NCBI GenBank assembly: GCA_007117515.1 | Contig: SKGQ01000003.1 | Location: 1 to 36,590 of the forward strand | Length of the DNA stretch: 36,590 bases | From: Ectothiorhodospiraceae bacterium | GTDB lineage: Bacteria > Pseudomonadota > Gammaproteobacteria > Nitrococcales > Aquisalimonadaceae | Reading direction: 5' to 3' | Part shown: in pieces, positions 17,139-24,971 of the stretch | Numbering within the stretch: the stretch's first letter is position 1 | Layout: every line of letters starts with the position of its first letter | Program-made: the position numbers and the translations under genes | The notes under the pieces: generated by a model | What the model saw: only the letters and a program-made list of their open reading frames with translations | The model's database searches: none | What the model was told of the DNA's origin: nothing

Positions 17139-18656
17139 ATGAAAACAATGCAAGCTGACACCGCCAGACAATGGGCGCAGGATCTCAAGCGTTCCTGGCT
17201 GGGCAACGTCCGCGGTGATCTGATCGCCGGTATCGTCGTGGCACTGGCGTTGATCCCGGAGGCAATCGCGTTCTCGATCATCGCCGGCGTCGACCCGAAG
17301 GTCGGCCTTTACGCCTCGTTCTGTATCGCGGTGGTGATTGCCTTCACCGGTGGCAGGCCGGGCATGATCTCGGCGGCCACCGGTGCCATGGCGCTGTTGA
17401 TGATCACCCTGGTTGCCGATCACGGCCTTGAGTACCTGTTTGCCGCCACCATCCTCACCGGGGTGCTGCAGATCCTGTTTGGCTATCTGAAGCTGGCGCG
17501 GTACATGATGTTCATCCCGCGCACGGTGATGCTGGGCTTCGTCAATGCCCTGGCGATCCTGATCTTCATGGCCCAGGTGCCGCATTTCGTCGGCCACGGC
17601 ATGCCCACCTATATCGCCGTCGCGGTGGGGCTCGGCATTCTCTATGGCTTTCCCTACATCAACCGCACCGTTCCGTCGGCGCTGGTGGCGATCGTCGTCA
17701 TCACCGTCGCCGCCGTGTTCTTCAATCTGCCGCTGGGTACCGTGGGCGAGATGGGCGACCTGCCGGAGGGGCTGCCGTTCCTGCATATCCCGATGGTGCC
17801 GTTCACCTTTGAAACGCTGCAGATCATCCTGCCCACCGCGTTGACGCTGACCATCGTTGGCCTGCTGGAAACCCTGCTGACCGCATCCATTGTCGATGAC
17901 CTGACCGATACCGGCAGCAAGAAGAACCGTGAGTGCAAGGGTCAGGGTATCGCCAACATCACCAGCGGCTTTTTCGGCGGCATGGCCGGTTGCGCGATGA
18001 TCGGCCAGTCGGTGATCAACGTGAAATCCGGCGGCAGGGGTCGCCTGTCGTCGCTGGCGGCCGGGTTGTACTTGTTGTTCTTCATCGTCGCCCTCGGCGA
18101 CCTGGTGTCGCTGATTCCGGTGCCGGCCCTGGTTGCAGTGATGATCATGGTATCCATCGGCACCTTTGACTGGACAAGTTTTTCCATGCTGCGGAAGATG
18201 CCGCGCACGGACGCGGTCGTGCTGATCGTTACCGTGGTCACGGTCGTCGTCACCCATGACCTGGCCAAGGGCGTGTTCGCCGGCGTGCTACTGAGCGCGA
18301 TTTTCTTCGTCCGCAAGCTGGCGACCCAGATCCGTGTGCGCCACGAGGACGGCCATGACGACGAAGGCAACATTTCTCATCGGCGCTACATCGTGCGCGG
18401 CGTGCTTTTCTTCGTGGCCGTGGACAACTTCATGGAAGGTTTCGACTTCACGGCGAAGATCCCGAAGATCACCATCGATCTGTCCCGGGCAACGATGTGG
18501 GACAGCTCAGCCGTGGGCGCGGTCGACAAGGTGGTCGGCAAGCTGCGCCGGAATGGGTCCGAGGTTAAGGTGATCCACCCAGAGGGTGAAGGCGCCAGAT
18601 TGATGGATGATATGGCCGCCTACGACGATCCGAACGCGGGAAATCAGCTGCACTAG
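17139..18656 (+). CDS. SulP-family anion permease with STAS domain
   Basis: The ATG at 17139 gives 505 residues beginning [12 protein letters not shown]. An upstream in-frame ATG at 17085 adds 18 residues that look non-coding, and no strong ribosome site decides between them. [20 protein letters not shown] is the classic SulP signature at the first helix. About ten to twelve helices follow to about residue 390, with [20 protein letters not shown] as the conserved loop (about 280-300). The cytoplasmic STAS domain (about 420-490) contains [20 protein letters not shown]. The protein exchanges or symports sulfate, bicarbonate or another oxyanion; subfamily and substrate are not resolved. A hairpin terminator follows 26 bases after the stop. 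Confidence 0.88.
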   Translation: MKTMQADTARQWAQDLKRSWLGNVRGDLIAGIVVALALIPEAIAFSIIAGVDPKVGLYASFCIAVVIAFTGGRPGMISAATGAMALLMITLVADHGLEYLFAATILTGVLQILFGYLKLARYMMFIPRTVMLGFVNALAILIFMAQVPHFVGHGMPTYIAVAVGLGILYGFPYINRTVPSALVAIVVITVAAVFFNLPLGTVGEMGDLPEGLPFLHIPMVPFTFETLQIILPTALTLTIVGLLETLLTASIVDDLTDTGSKKNRECKGQGIANITSGFFGGMAGCAMIGQSVINVKSGGRGRLSSLAAGLYLLFFIVALGDLVSLIPVPALVAVMIMVSIGTFDWTSFSMLRKMPRTDAVVLIVTVVTVVVTHDLAKGVFAGVLLSAIFFVRKLATQIRVRHEDGHDDEGNISHRRYIVRGVLFFVAVDNFMEGFDFTAKIPKITIDLSRATMWDSSAVGAVDKVVGKLRRNGSEVKVIHPEGEGARLMDDMAAYDDPNAGNQLH

Positions 18657-18682
18657 GCCGGATCGCTGAATCCTGAAAACGT

Positions 18683-18710
18683 CGAAGCCTCCAATGTTGG
18701 AGGCTTCGTT
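18683..18710 (+). terminator. Hairpin terminator after sulP
   Basis: CGAAGCCTCCAA (18683-18694), loop TG, TTGGAGGCTTCG (18697-18708), then TT. The 12-bp stem is perfect, but the T-run is only two bases, so it may end transcription weakly or protect the 3' end. Confidence 0.6.
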
Positions 18711-18720
18711 GAACCGCATA

Positions 18721-18850
18721 TGGCGCGCCCGGCAGGATGACTCGGCTTCGCCTCGCCCAGCGGGTCGCCCTCGCGCTGCTCGGGCGTTGTCCCTACGCTG
18801 CGCTGCGGGACTCGAACCTGACTTTGTTTATCGTCGCAGGTTCGAATCCC
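18721..18850. repeat. tRNA-derived debris downstream of tRNA-Arg
   Basis: TGGCGCGCCCGGCAGGAT at 18721-18738 is an exact copy of the complement of the tRNA-Arg 3' end (18906-18923), 185 bases away in direct orientation. Between them, GGGACTCGAACCTG (18807-18820) and CAGGTTCGAATCCC (18837-18850) are T-arm sequences facing each other around a 16-base loop, with 13 of 14 bases complementary. Neither has the rest of a tRNA, so these are fragments. Duplication of a tRNA 3' end fits an integrase attachment scar or fragment copying, but no integrase is present. Confidence 0.6.
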
Positions 18851-18905
18851 GACTTCGGTTTGGGGCAGTCAAAGCATCCGCTTTGGGAAACTTCGAAAGT
18901 AAACT

Positions 18906-18981
18906 GGCGCGCCCGGCAGGATTCGAACCTGCGACCCTCGGCTTCGGAGGCCGATACTCTATCCAGCTGAGCTACGGGCGC
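18906..18981 (-). tRNA. tRNA-Arg (anticodon CCG)
   Basis: The minus strand folds as acceptor GCGCCCG/CGGGCGC, D-arm GCTC...GAGT, anticodon stem TCGGC/GCCGA with loop CTCCGAA (anticodon CCG, decoding CGG), and T-arm GCAGG-TTCGAAT-CCTGC. It ends with discriminator G and encoded CCA at 18906-18908. The length is 76 bases. All stems pair, so it looks functional. Confidence 0.95.
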
Positions 18982-18998
18982 TTTGAAAAATCGCCCCA

Positions 18999-19027
18999 AG
19001 GATAGCCTGATCGGGGGCTGGCGTCCA
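18999..19027 (-). promoter_or_regulatory. Probable sigma-70 promoter of tRNA-Arg
   Basis: On the minus strand TGGACG (19027-19022) and TATCCT (19004-18999) are 17 bases apart. A GC-rich TTGGGGCGA discriminator follows just before the tRNA 5' end at 18981. GC-rich discriminators are typical of stringently controlled stable RNA promoters. Confidence 0.55.
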
Positions 19028-19071
19028 TGATTCCGGGTGATTTCAGAAAAAGCGTGGGTGCTTGGTTCGCT

Positions 19072-19099
19072 TTGCCGGACAAGGCTTTGCGGCTATACT
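19072..19099 (+). promoter_or_regulatory. Probable sigma-70 promoter of the cytochrome c gene
   Basis: TTGCCG (19072-19077) and TATACT (19094-19099) are separated by 16 bases and lie 64 bases before the cytochrome GTG. It is divergent from the tRNA-Arg promoter. Confidence 0.5.
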
Positions 19100-19162
19100 C
19101 GGCCGCTGATTTCCGTCAATTGTCGGCGTCCGTCGGCGCCCAGTAAGCAAGGGAGAGGTCTC

Positions 19163-19792
19163 GTGAGCCAGGCCGAAAACGAATCCGCAACAATTCGTAA
19201 TTTTATCATCGCCGGCGTGCTGCTCACGATCGGCACATTGATCCTGTTCTCGCTGGCCCTGTTCATGGGCACGTTTGATACCTCCACTCGTGAAGCGCGT
19301 GAAGTATTCGAGCGGCATCAGCTCGAGCGGCGGTTGCAGACCGTCGGTGCAGTGCGAGTAGCTGACGATGCGGCCGATATCTCTCTGGAGGCGGAAGACG
19401 ACCCCGATGCGGCCGAGGCGGCAGCCGAAGAAGCGGCTGATGTGGATACCGACACTGACGTCGCCGAAGAAGAAGTGGCCGATGTGGATAACGACGCAGA
19501 GGTTGCCGAGGATGAAGCAGAGGACGTACAGCGCGGTGAAGACGTCTATGCATCTGTCTGTATGGCCTGTCACGCAGCTGGCGTGATGAATGCGCTCAAG
19601 CTTGACGATGAAGAGGGCTGGATCGCATTGAAGGAAGAGCGCGGTGGTCTGGAAGAGCTCGTCCATAATGCGATCAACGGCATCGGTGGTATGCCGGCGC
19701 GGGGTGGCAACAGCAATCTGTCGGACGACGAAGTGCGATTGGCCGTGGTCTACATGCTCGAGGAAGCCGGGCTGGATGTTGATGGCGACTAA
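19163..19792 (+). CDS. Membrane-anchored c5-like cytochrome c with acidic repeat linker
   Basis: The GTG at 19163 is chosen because GGGAGAGG precedes it and it removes 42 upstream in-frame residues with no coding look. The product has 209 residues. One N-terminal membrane helix (about 13-35) anchors it. A long Ala/Glu/Asp linker (about 66-125) has two near-identical 14-residue units (92-105 and 106-119, each beginning ADVD). The haem domain has Cys133, Cys136 and His137 (CMACH), with Met177 in GGMPARGG as the axial ligand. This is the class I c5 pattern, with electron transfer at the periplasmic face. The acidic tether probably lets the haem domain reach its partners. A terminator follows. 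Confidence 0.88.
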   Translation: MSQAENESATIRNFIIAGVLLTIGTLILFSLALFMGTFDTSTREAREVFERHQLERRLQTVGAVRVADDAADISLEAEDDPDAAEAAAEEAADVDTDTDVAEEEVADVDNDAEVAEDEAEDVQRGEDVYASVCMACHAAGVMNALKLDDEEGWIALKEERGGLEELVHNAINGIGGMPARGGNSNLSDDEVRLAVVYMLEEAGLDVDGD

Positions 19793-19820
19793 TCGGGCGC
19801 ACGATTCTTGATTGTTCTTC

Positions 19821-19846
19821 GCAGCCGGCTCCCCAGCCGGCTTTTT
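19821..19846 (+). terminator. Rho-independent terminator of the cytochrome c gene
   Basis: AGCCGGCT, CCCC, AGCCGGCT, then TTTT: a GC-rich stem with a following T-run, 29 bases after the stop. Confidence 0.75.
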
Positions 19847-19908
19847 CATGTCTGGCTTAATTCTCCATGCTGCGGTTCCCGCCCCTCCTGAGCCGTTTTC
19901 CGCGATGT

Positions 19909-19955
19909 TGCATCGCAGCAGTGCGCCCCGACTTTTCTTGCCCCGTGATGGTGCG
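19909..19955 (+). promoter_or_regulatory. Two NtrC-like enhancer sites before the TIGR02001 gene
   Basis: TGCATC-GCAGC-AGTGCG (19909-19925) and TGCCCC-GTGAT-GGTGCG (19939-19955) each match 10 of 12 defined positions of the NtrC 17-mer TGCACY-N5-RGTGCA. They are offset by 30 bases, about three helical turns on the same face. The proximal one ends 78 bases before the -24 GG of a sigma-54 promoter. The AT-rich stretch between could bend. Confidence 0.6.
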
Positions 19956-20030
19956 GTTTTTTCTGGCTGTAGGGTTTTCGCAACAGCGGGCATATTTATA
20001 AACTTTTGTTTTTTAAAAACCTTTTTTGTT

Positions 20031-20047
20031 TTGGCACAGCCTCTGCA
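20031..20047 (+). promoter_or_regulatory. Sigma-54 promoter of the TIGR02001 outer membrane protein
   Basis: TTGGCACAGCCTCTGCA has GG (20033-20034) and GC (20045-20046) exactly ten bases apart, as required for RpoN -24/-12 elements. It keeps TGGCAC and TGCA. It lies 81 bases before the start codon. Transcription would need an activator, most likely NtrC given the upstream sites. Confidence 0.72.
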
Positions 20048-20127
20048 TGTAATTGGTAAGGCAGTCGTTGTATTAATGCAACGGCCCAGTCTTGAAACGC
20101 TTAATGTTCTGATAGAGGAAACCTCAG

Positions 20128-20826
20128 ATGAAAAAGACACTCTCTGCTCTTGCTGCTGCCGGCCTGTTCACCGCTACCGCCCCGACTACTGCAACCGCCA
20201 ATGACATCGGTGGTGGTTTCAGCTGGAGCGGGAACCTGACCCTGACCTCAGATTACGTGTTTCGTGGTTTTACCGAATCATCTGCCGGCCCGGCCGTGCA
20301 GGGTGAGTTCATGGTCGAGCATGAGACCGGATTCTATATCGGTAGCTGGAATTCCAGCTTTGATGCTGGCGACGATGGCAACGGTCTGGAAACCAGTGTT
20401 TATGGCGGTTTCGAAACCGAATTTTACCCGGGTCTAACCCTGGACCTTGGCATTTACCGGTACATTTTCACGCGCACGGAGAGCAACGAGGACTTCAACG
20501 AATATTACATTGGCCTTGGCGCGGCAATCGGCGATTTCGACGCGGCCGTTTACTACAGTTATGCCGATGATTACCTGAAGTCTGACGAATCGACGCACAT
20601 CTTCGAGCTGTTCACGACTTACAACGTTCCGAACTCGGACGTCTATCTTTTCGGTAACGTCGGCTACCTGGATTCGGATGCCTTCGAGCCGGACGATGAC
20701 AGCTACACCTACTGGGAGCTTGGTGTCGGCACTGAAATCGTAGGCCTCGACTTCAGCGTCATGTACACCGACCAGGATCTGGACAGCCGCCGTCGCTTTG
20801 CTTTCATGGTTGGCGCTGATTTCTAA
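20128..20826 (+). CDS. TIGR02001 (TorF-like) outer membrane beta-barrel protein
   Basis: This 232-residue precursor starts with ATG behind GAGGAA and has a signal peptide ending ATA-ND at about residue 24. The mature start, FSWSGNLTLTSDYVFRGFTE, is the TIGR02001 signature (x-SDY-x-FRG). Alternating aromatic strands continue to a C-terminal Phe (VGADF), as in outer membrane barrels. Proteins of this family are often found near glnK-amtB. The sigma-54 promoter and NtrC-like sites upstream support a role in nitrogen-limited uptake of a small nitrogen source through the outer membrane. The actual substrate is not known from sequence. Confidence 0.82.
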   Translation: MKKTLSALAAAGLFTATAPTTATANDIGGGFSWSGNLTLTSDYVFRGFTESSAGPAVQGEFMVEHETGFYIGSWNSSFDAGDDGNGLETSVYGGFETEFYPGLTLDLGIYRYIFTRTESNEDFNEYYIGLGAAIGDFDAAVYYSYADDYLKSDESTHIFELFTTYNVPNSDVYLFGNVGYLDSDAFEPDDDSYTYWELGVGTEIVGLDFSVMYTDQDLDSRRRFAFMVGADF

Positions 20827-20857
20827 GTAACGTCCGACTGATTTTTCCTCCCCCCTT

Positions 20858-20895
20858 AACGGACCCGCGGCAGGGATGCCAAAGGTCCGTTTTTC
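20858..20895 (+). terminator. Terminator after the TIGR02001 gene
   Basis: AACGGACC (20858-20865) and GGTCCGTT (20884-20891) pair across an 18-base loop and are followed by TTTCC, making a T5 run. It lies between convergent genes and may serve comM weakly as well. Confidence 0.65.
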
Positions 20896-20912
20896 CTTGT
20901 TCGTATCGGGGC

Positions 20913-22412
20913 TCAGGACATCGGCAGGCGGCGATAGCTCAACGCCTCGGAAAGCGACTCCGTGCTGACACGCCCCTCTTCCGAAAGATCGGCAATGGTG
21001 CGTGCAACGCGCAGAAGCCGATGGTAACCGCGGGCCGAAAGGCGCATCTGCTCCAGGGCACCGCGTGCAAACTGCATTTCTCCTGGGCCCAGGGCGCAGG
21101 CCGCATCCAGTTCAGCCGCATTCAGCTCGGCGCTGGGTTTCCCAGACTCCGTCATGCGGCGCTGATATGCCGCGCGAACGCGTTCCGCAATCCTGTGGGA
21201 GGGCTCCGAAGCCCGCGCACCCTGCAAATCCTCGGCCGGCAGGCGAGTGACTTCCACATGCAGGTCGATTCGATCCAGCAGCGGGCCTGACAGGCGGCTG
21301 CGATAGCGACTGATCTGCTCGGGTGCGCAGCGGCAGGCCTCGACGGTGTCGCCGAGAAATCCGCAGGGGCAGGGGTTCATGGCGGCAATCAGCTGGAAGC
21401 GGGCCGGGTAGACGACCTGACTTGCCGCCCGCGAAATCGTGACCTCGCCGCTTTCCAGCGGCTCACGCAGAATTTCCAGCGATTGCCGGCTGAATTCCGG
21501 CAATTCGTCCAGAAACAGCACACCATTGTGAGCGAGCGAGATTTCACCGGGACGCGGGCGCTGACCGCCTCCCGCCAGCGCGACATGAGAAGCGGAATGA
21601 TGGGGTGCCCGGAAAGGCCGATGGCCCCACTTCGCAGGTGCGAAGCCACCGTGTGACAGTGAATGCACGGCCGCGGTCTCCAGGCATTCGGCCTCCGCCA
21701 TCGGCGGCAGGATTCCGGTAATCCGTGTCGCCAGCATGCTTTTGCCGGTTCCCGGTGGACCGGCAAGCAGAATGTTGTGACGACCGGCTGCAGCAATCTC
21801 CAGACCGCGGCGGGCCCGAGCCTGGCCGCGCACATCCGCCAGATCCGGGACCGCTACCGTCGGCGATTCCCTGTTGGCGTGTGGCACTAACGGCAAGGGC
21901 CTCTCGCCGGCGAAGTGGGCGCAGACTTCCAGCAAGTGCGAGGCGGCATGGCAGCCATCCGGAAAGACCAACGCCGCCTCGGTCGCATTAGCCTCTGCGA
22001 GAATCAGTGCCCGTTCAGCGCTACGCGCCTGCACGGCTGCCGGCAACATGCCGGAAACGCCCCGTAACTGTCCGCCAAGGCTCAGTTCTCCGGCCAGTTC
22101 AACCTGCTCCAGGCAATCTGGAGGCACCTGGCCCGAGGCAGCGAGAATGCCCAGTGCGATGGGCAGGTCAAAGCGTCCGCCGTGTTTCGGCAGGTCTGCT
22201 GGCGCCAGATTGACGGTGATCCGCCGTGCCGGGAAATCAAAACCGCTATTGATGATGGCACTGCGGACCCGGTCCCGGCTTTCCTTGACCGCCGTTTCGG
22301 CGAGACCAACGATCGAGAACGCCGGCAGACCATTGGCAAGGTGCGTTTCGATGGTTACGAGTGGTGCCTGAATGCCGCATTCCGCGCGGCCAAGCGTAAT
22401 GGCAAGTGCCAT
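20913..22412 (-). CDS. comM: ComM/YifB-family AAA+ Mg-chelatase-like helicase
   Basis: This 499-residue protein starts with ATG behind GGAGGG. The N-terminal Lon-protease-like domain (1-170) contains GLPAFSIVGLAETAVKESRD and NLAPADLPKHGGRFDLPIAL. The AAA+ domain has Walker A GPPGTGKS (218-225) and Walker B GVLFLDELPEF (297-307). The C-terminal Mg-chelatase-like region has a CPCGFLGD...CRCAPEQI Cys cluster (about 345-365). Length and motifs are those of ComM, a hexameric branch-migration helicase that helps integrate DNA during natural transformation. Its presence suggests competence but does not prove it. It lies downstream of the ubiK-like gene, separated by a MITE. Confidence 0.93.
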   Translation of the reverse strand: MALAITLGRAECGIQAPLVTIETHLANGLPAFSIVGLAETAVKESRDRVRSAIINSGFDFPARRITVNLAPADLPKHGGRFDLPIALGILAASGQVPPDCLEQVELAGELSLGGQLRGVSGMLPAAVQARSAERALILAEANATEAALVFPDGCHAASHLLEVCAHFAGERPLPLVPHANRESPTVAVPDLADVRGQARARRGLEIAAAGRHNILLAGPPGTGKSMLATRITGILPPMAEAECLETAAVHSLSHGGFAPAKWGHRPFRAPHHSASHVALAGGGQRPRPGEISLAHNGVLFLDELPEFSRQSLEILREPLESGEVTISRAASQVVYPARFQLIAAMNPCPCGFLGDTVEACRCAPEQISRYRSRLSGPLLDRIDLHVEVTRLPAEDLQGARASEPSHRIAERVRAAYQRRMTESGKPSAELNAAELDAACALGPGEMQFARGALEQMRLSARGYHRLLRVARTIADLSEEGRVSTESLSEALSYRRLPMS

Positions 22413-22449
22413 GAGCTGCCCTCCCTGGCGTCATGGTGGTCGGCGTTAA

Positions 22450-22626
22450 GGAAACGCTGATTCATTTGCACGCCTGCGTTGGCCCAACCGAGGGGCCCGG
22501 CCGGTTTTGGCCCCTGGCGACGTTGCGCTGCCGGCCCGATAGCGACGGCTACCGAACCGGCACCGCGCCTTGCCAGATGACCAAAACCGGTCTCGGGCGC
22601 AGACGTGGGAATAAAGCAGCGTTTCC
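22450..22626. mobile_element. Complete 177-bp MITE with TTAA target duplication
   Basis: The ends are inverted. The left reads GGAAACGCTG then ATTCATT (22450-22466). The right, read inwards on the minus strand from 22626, is GGAAACGCTG then CTTTATT. TTAA flanks both sides (22446-22449 and 22627-22630) as a 4-base target duplication. The interior has CCGGTTTTGG and CCAAAACCGG arms and a CGATAGCGACGGCTACCG central hairpin, so the whole can form a cruciform. It encodes nothing credible. GG-starting ends with a YTAR target duplication recall the IS5 subgroup of the IS5 family, so that family's transposase may mobilise it. It separates ubiK from comM. Confidence 0.78.
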
Positions 22627-22641
22627 TTAACTCCCGGCGGC

Positions 22642-22908
22642 TCAGCTTTCCTCGGTCTGGCCGCCTTCGGCGGTTCCTTCCAGCGCGCTCAAACGGGCCT
22701 CCATGGCCTCGAGCTGGTTGCGGGTGCGTGCCAGCACCTTGGTCTGGGCATCGAATTCCTCGCGTGTCACCAGATCGAGCCGGTTGAAGGTGCTTTGCAG
22801 GCCGCTGCGAACGTTACGTTCCACTTCCTGCTGCATTTCGCGGACACCCTCCGGCAGGCTCTCGCTGAAGCGGCGAGCCAGATCGTCCAGGGTTTTTGGA
22901 TCAAGCAT
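22642..22908 (-). CDS. ubiK: UbiK/BMFP (YqiC-like) accessory protein
   Basis: The start reads AAGGAGTTATGATG; the second ATG (22908) is preferred for spacing and gives MLDPKTLDDLARRFSESLPE, the family's start. The product has 88 residues. The N-terminal amphipathic segment is followed by VTREEFDAQTKVLARTRNQL, and then LEAMEARLSALE, the trimeric coiled coil typical of BMFP proteins. UbiK helps the UbiJ-centred complex make ubiquinone under air. A longer in-frame extension to 23064 runs through the glnK promoter and is not credible. Confidence 0.87.
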   Translation of the reverse strand: MLDPKTLDDLARRFSESLPEGVREMQQEVERNVRSGLQSTFNRLDLVTREEFDAQTKVLARTRNQLEAMEARLSALEGTAEGGQTEES

Positions 22909-22929
22909 CATAACTCCTTGTAAATAGTT

Positions 22930-22966
22930 TGCACCGAGATCGCGCGCCGTGCGCGGTGTTGGTGCG
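22930..22966 (+). promoter_or_regulatory. Two NtrC-like sites upstream of glnK-amtB
   Basis: TGCACC-GAGAT-CGCGCG (22930-22946) and TGCGCG-GTGTT-GGTGCG (22950-22966) each match about 9 of 12 defined positions of the NtrC 17-mer. The two are 20 bases apart (two turns), and the proximal one ends 77 bases before the -24 GG. This is almost the same distance as at the TIGR02001 gene. Confidence 0.55.
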
Positions 22967-23040
22967 GCAATCTCGTCGTGGCCGGAAAAAAACGATTTCA
23001 TTGTCCCGATAAAACCATGTTTTATATATAAAAACAATAA

Positions 23041-23057
23041 GTGGCACAGCTCGTGCT
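23041..23057 (+). promoter_or_regulatory. Sigma-54 promoter of glnK-amtB
   Basis: GTGGCACAGCTCGTGCT has GG at 23043-23044 and GC at 23055-23056, ten bases apart, with the TGGCAC core. This gives a leader of about 160 bases before glnK. An A/T-rich run (about 23008-23039) lies just upstream, where DNA bending would be expected. Confidence 0.72.
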
Positions 23058-23112
23058 TTTGCACTCCCCGAGTCGGCTCTGACTCTGTCTCATGATGCCT
23101 GAAAGCACGTGA

Positions 23113-23568
<456 letters not shown>

Positions 23569-23599
23569 GTGGGCACTGGCTCTCTGAGAGGACTCAACG

Positions 23600-24847
23600 A
23601 TGAATGACGCAACCATAGAAATCGCATACGCGCTAGACACGTTTTATTTCCTGATGTCCGGTGCCCTGGTCATGTGGATGGCCGCCGGCTTTACCATGCT
23701 CGAGTCCGGGCTGGTGAGATCCCGTAACACGGTGGAAATCCTGACCAAGAACGTGGCGTTGTATTCCATCGCCTGCATCATGTACTTCGTCATCGGCTAT
23801 CAGATCATGTATGCCGGTAGCGCCAGCGGATTCATTCCCGGCTTCGCCTTCGGTCTCGATGCCGAAAACACCGTTGCAGAGGTGCTGGGCAGTGATGGCG
23901 ATATCTACTACTCCAATACCTCGGACTTCTTCTTCCAGGTGGTGTTCGCCGCGGCGACCATGTCCATCATCTCCGGTGCCGTTGCCGAGCGCATGAAGCT
24001 CTTCAGCTTCCTGGTCTTCGCGGTGGTCATGACCGGTTTCATCTATCCGTTCCAGGGATACTGGAGCTGGGGCGGCGGCTGGTTGGATGCCATGGGCTAT
24101 TCTGACTATGCTGGTTCTGCCATCGTGCACATGGCTGGCGCCGCTGCAGCTCTTGCCGGTGTGATTCTCCTTGGTCCGCGTAAGGGCAAGTACGGTCCGA
24201 ATGGTGAAGTGCGCGCCATTCCGGGCGCCAACCTGCCGCTGGCCACGCTGGGCATGTTCATCCTCTGGATGGGCTGGTTCGGCTTCAACGGTGGCTCCGA
24301 ACTGAAGATGTCCGATGTGGACTCGGCCAACGCCGTGGCCCTGGTGTTCGCCAACACCAACCTGGCCGCTGCTGGCGGTCTCGTCGCCGCACTGCTGGTG
24401 TCCCGTGCCATGTTCGGCAAGTCTGACCTGACGATGCTGTTGAACGGTGCACTGGCGGGTCTGGTGTCCATTACTGCGGGCCCGGACGTCGGCTCCACGC
24501 TGCTGGCCATCGTTATTGGCGCTGTCGGTGGCGTGCTGGTGGTGTTCTCCATCGTGTTCCTCGACAAGCTGAAGCTGGACGATCCGGTGGGTGCCATCTC
24601 GGTGCACGGCACCTGCGGTATCTGGGGCGTGCTCGCGGTGCTGCTGTGGAACGGTGATGCGACCTTCGTCGGCCAGATCACAGGTATCGTTGCCATCTTC
24701 CTGTGGATGTTCGTGGTCAGCTTCATCGTCTGGGGCATTATCAAGGCGGTGATGGGGTTGCGCTGCAGCGAGGAAGAAGAAGCTCAGGGCATGGACATCA
24801 CAGAGTGCGGGATGGAAGCCTACCCGGAATTCACCAAGCAGAACTAA
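23600..24847 (+). CDS. amtB: Ammonium transporter AmtB
   Basis: This 415-residue protein has eleven membrane helices and starts after GAGAGGAC. MWMAAGFTMLESGLVRSRNT is the family start. The twin pore histidines lie in IVHMAGAAAALAG (about residue 176) and SVHGTCGIWGV (about 335). The signature region contains FAAATMSIISGAVAER. There is no N-terminal signal extension. The C-terminal tail (GMDITECGMEAYPEF) is the cytoplasmic element contacted by GlnK. It follows glnK in the same transcript and ends at a strong terminator. Confidence 0.96.
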   Translation: MNDATIEIAYALDTFYFLMSGALVMWMAAGFTMLESGLVRSRNTVEILTKNVALYSIACIMYFVIGYQIMYAGSASGFIPGFAFGLDAENTVAEVLGSDGDIYYSNTSDFFFQVVFAAATMSIISGAVAERMKLFSFLVFAVVMTGFIYPFQGYWSWGGGWLDAMGYSDYAGSAIVHMAGAAAALAGVILLGPRKGKYGPNGEVRAIPGANLPLATLGMFILWMGWFGFNGGSELKMSDVDSANAVALVFANTNLAAAGGLVAALLVSRAMFGKSDLTMLLNGALAGLVSITAGPDVGSTLLAIVIGAVGGVLVVFSIVFLDKLKLDDPVGAISVHGTCGIWGVLAVLLWNGDATFVGQITGIVAIFLWMFVVSFIVWGIIKAVMGLRCSEEEEAQGMDITECGMEAYPEFTKQN

Positions 24848-24877
24848 TCCCCCAAGATCTGCAAGGTGAAATGTTCA

Positions 24878-24904
24878 GGGGCGCCCACGGGCGCCCCTTT
24901 TTTT
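24878..24904 (+). terminator. Strong terminator after amtB
   Basis: GGGGCGCCC (24878-24886), AC, GGGCGCCCC (24889-24897), then T7: a perfect GC stem with a full T-run. Confidence 0.92.
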
Positions 24905-24971
24905 GTGTCAGGTTCCAGCACAAGGCGGCCTCCCCTACAATGCGCACTGATTCCTGTCCAGGGACGGTCGC

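Noticed and set aside
18793-18999. Minus-strand reading frame containing [20 protein letters not shown]
   Set aside because: It is the well-known false translation of tRNA-Arg; the tRNA folds completely.
22642-23064. 140-residue form of the UbiK-like protein
   Set aside because: The first 52 residues would be encoded by the glnK control region, and a good ribosome site precedes the ATG at 22908.
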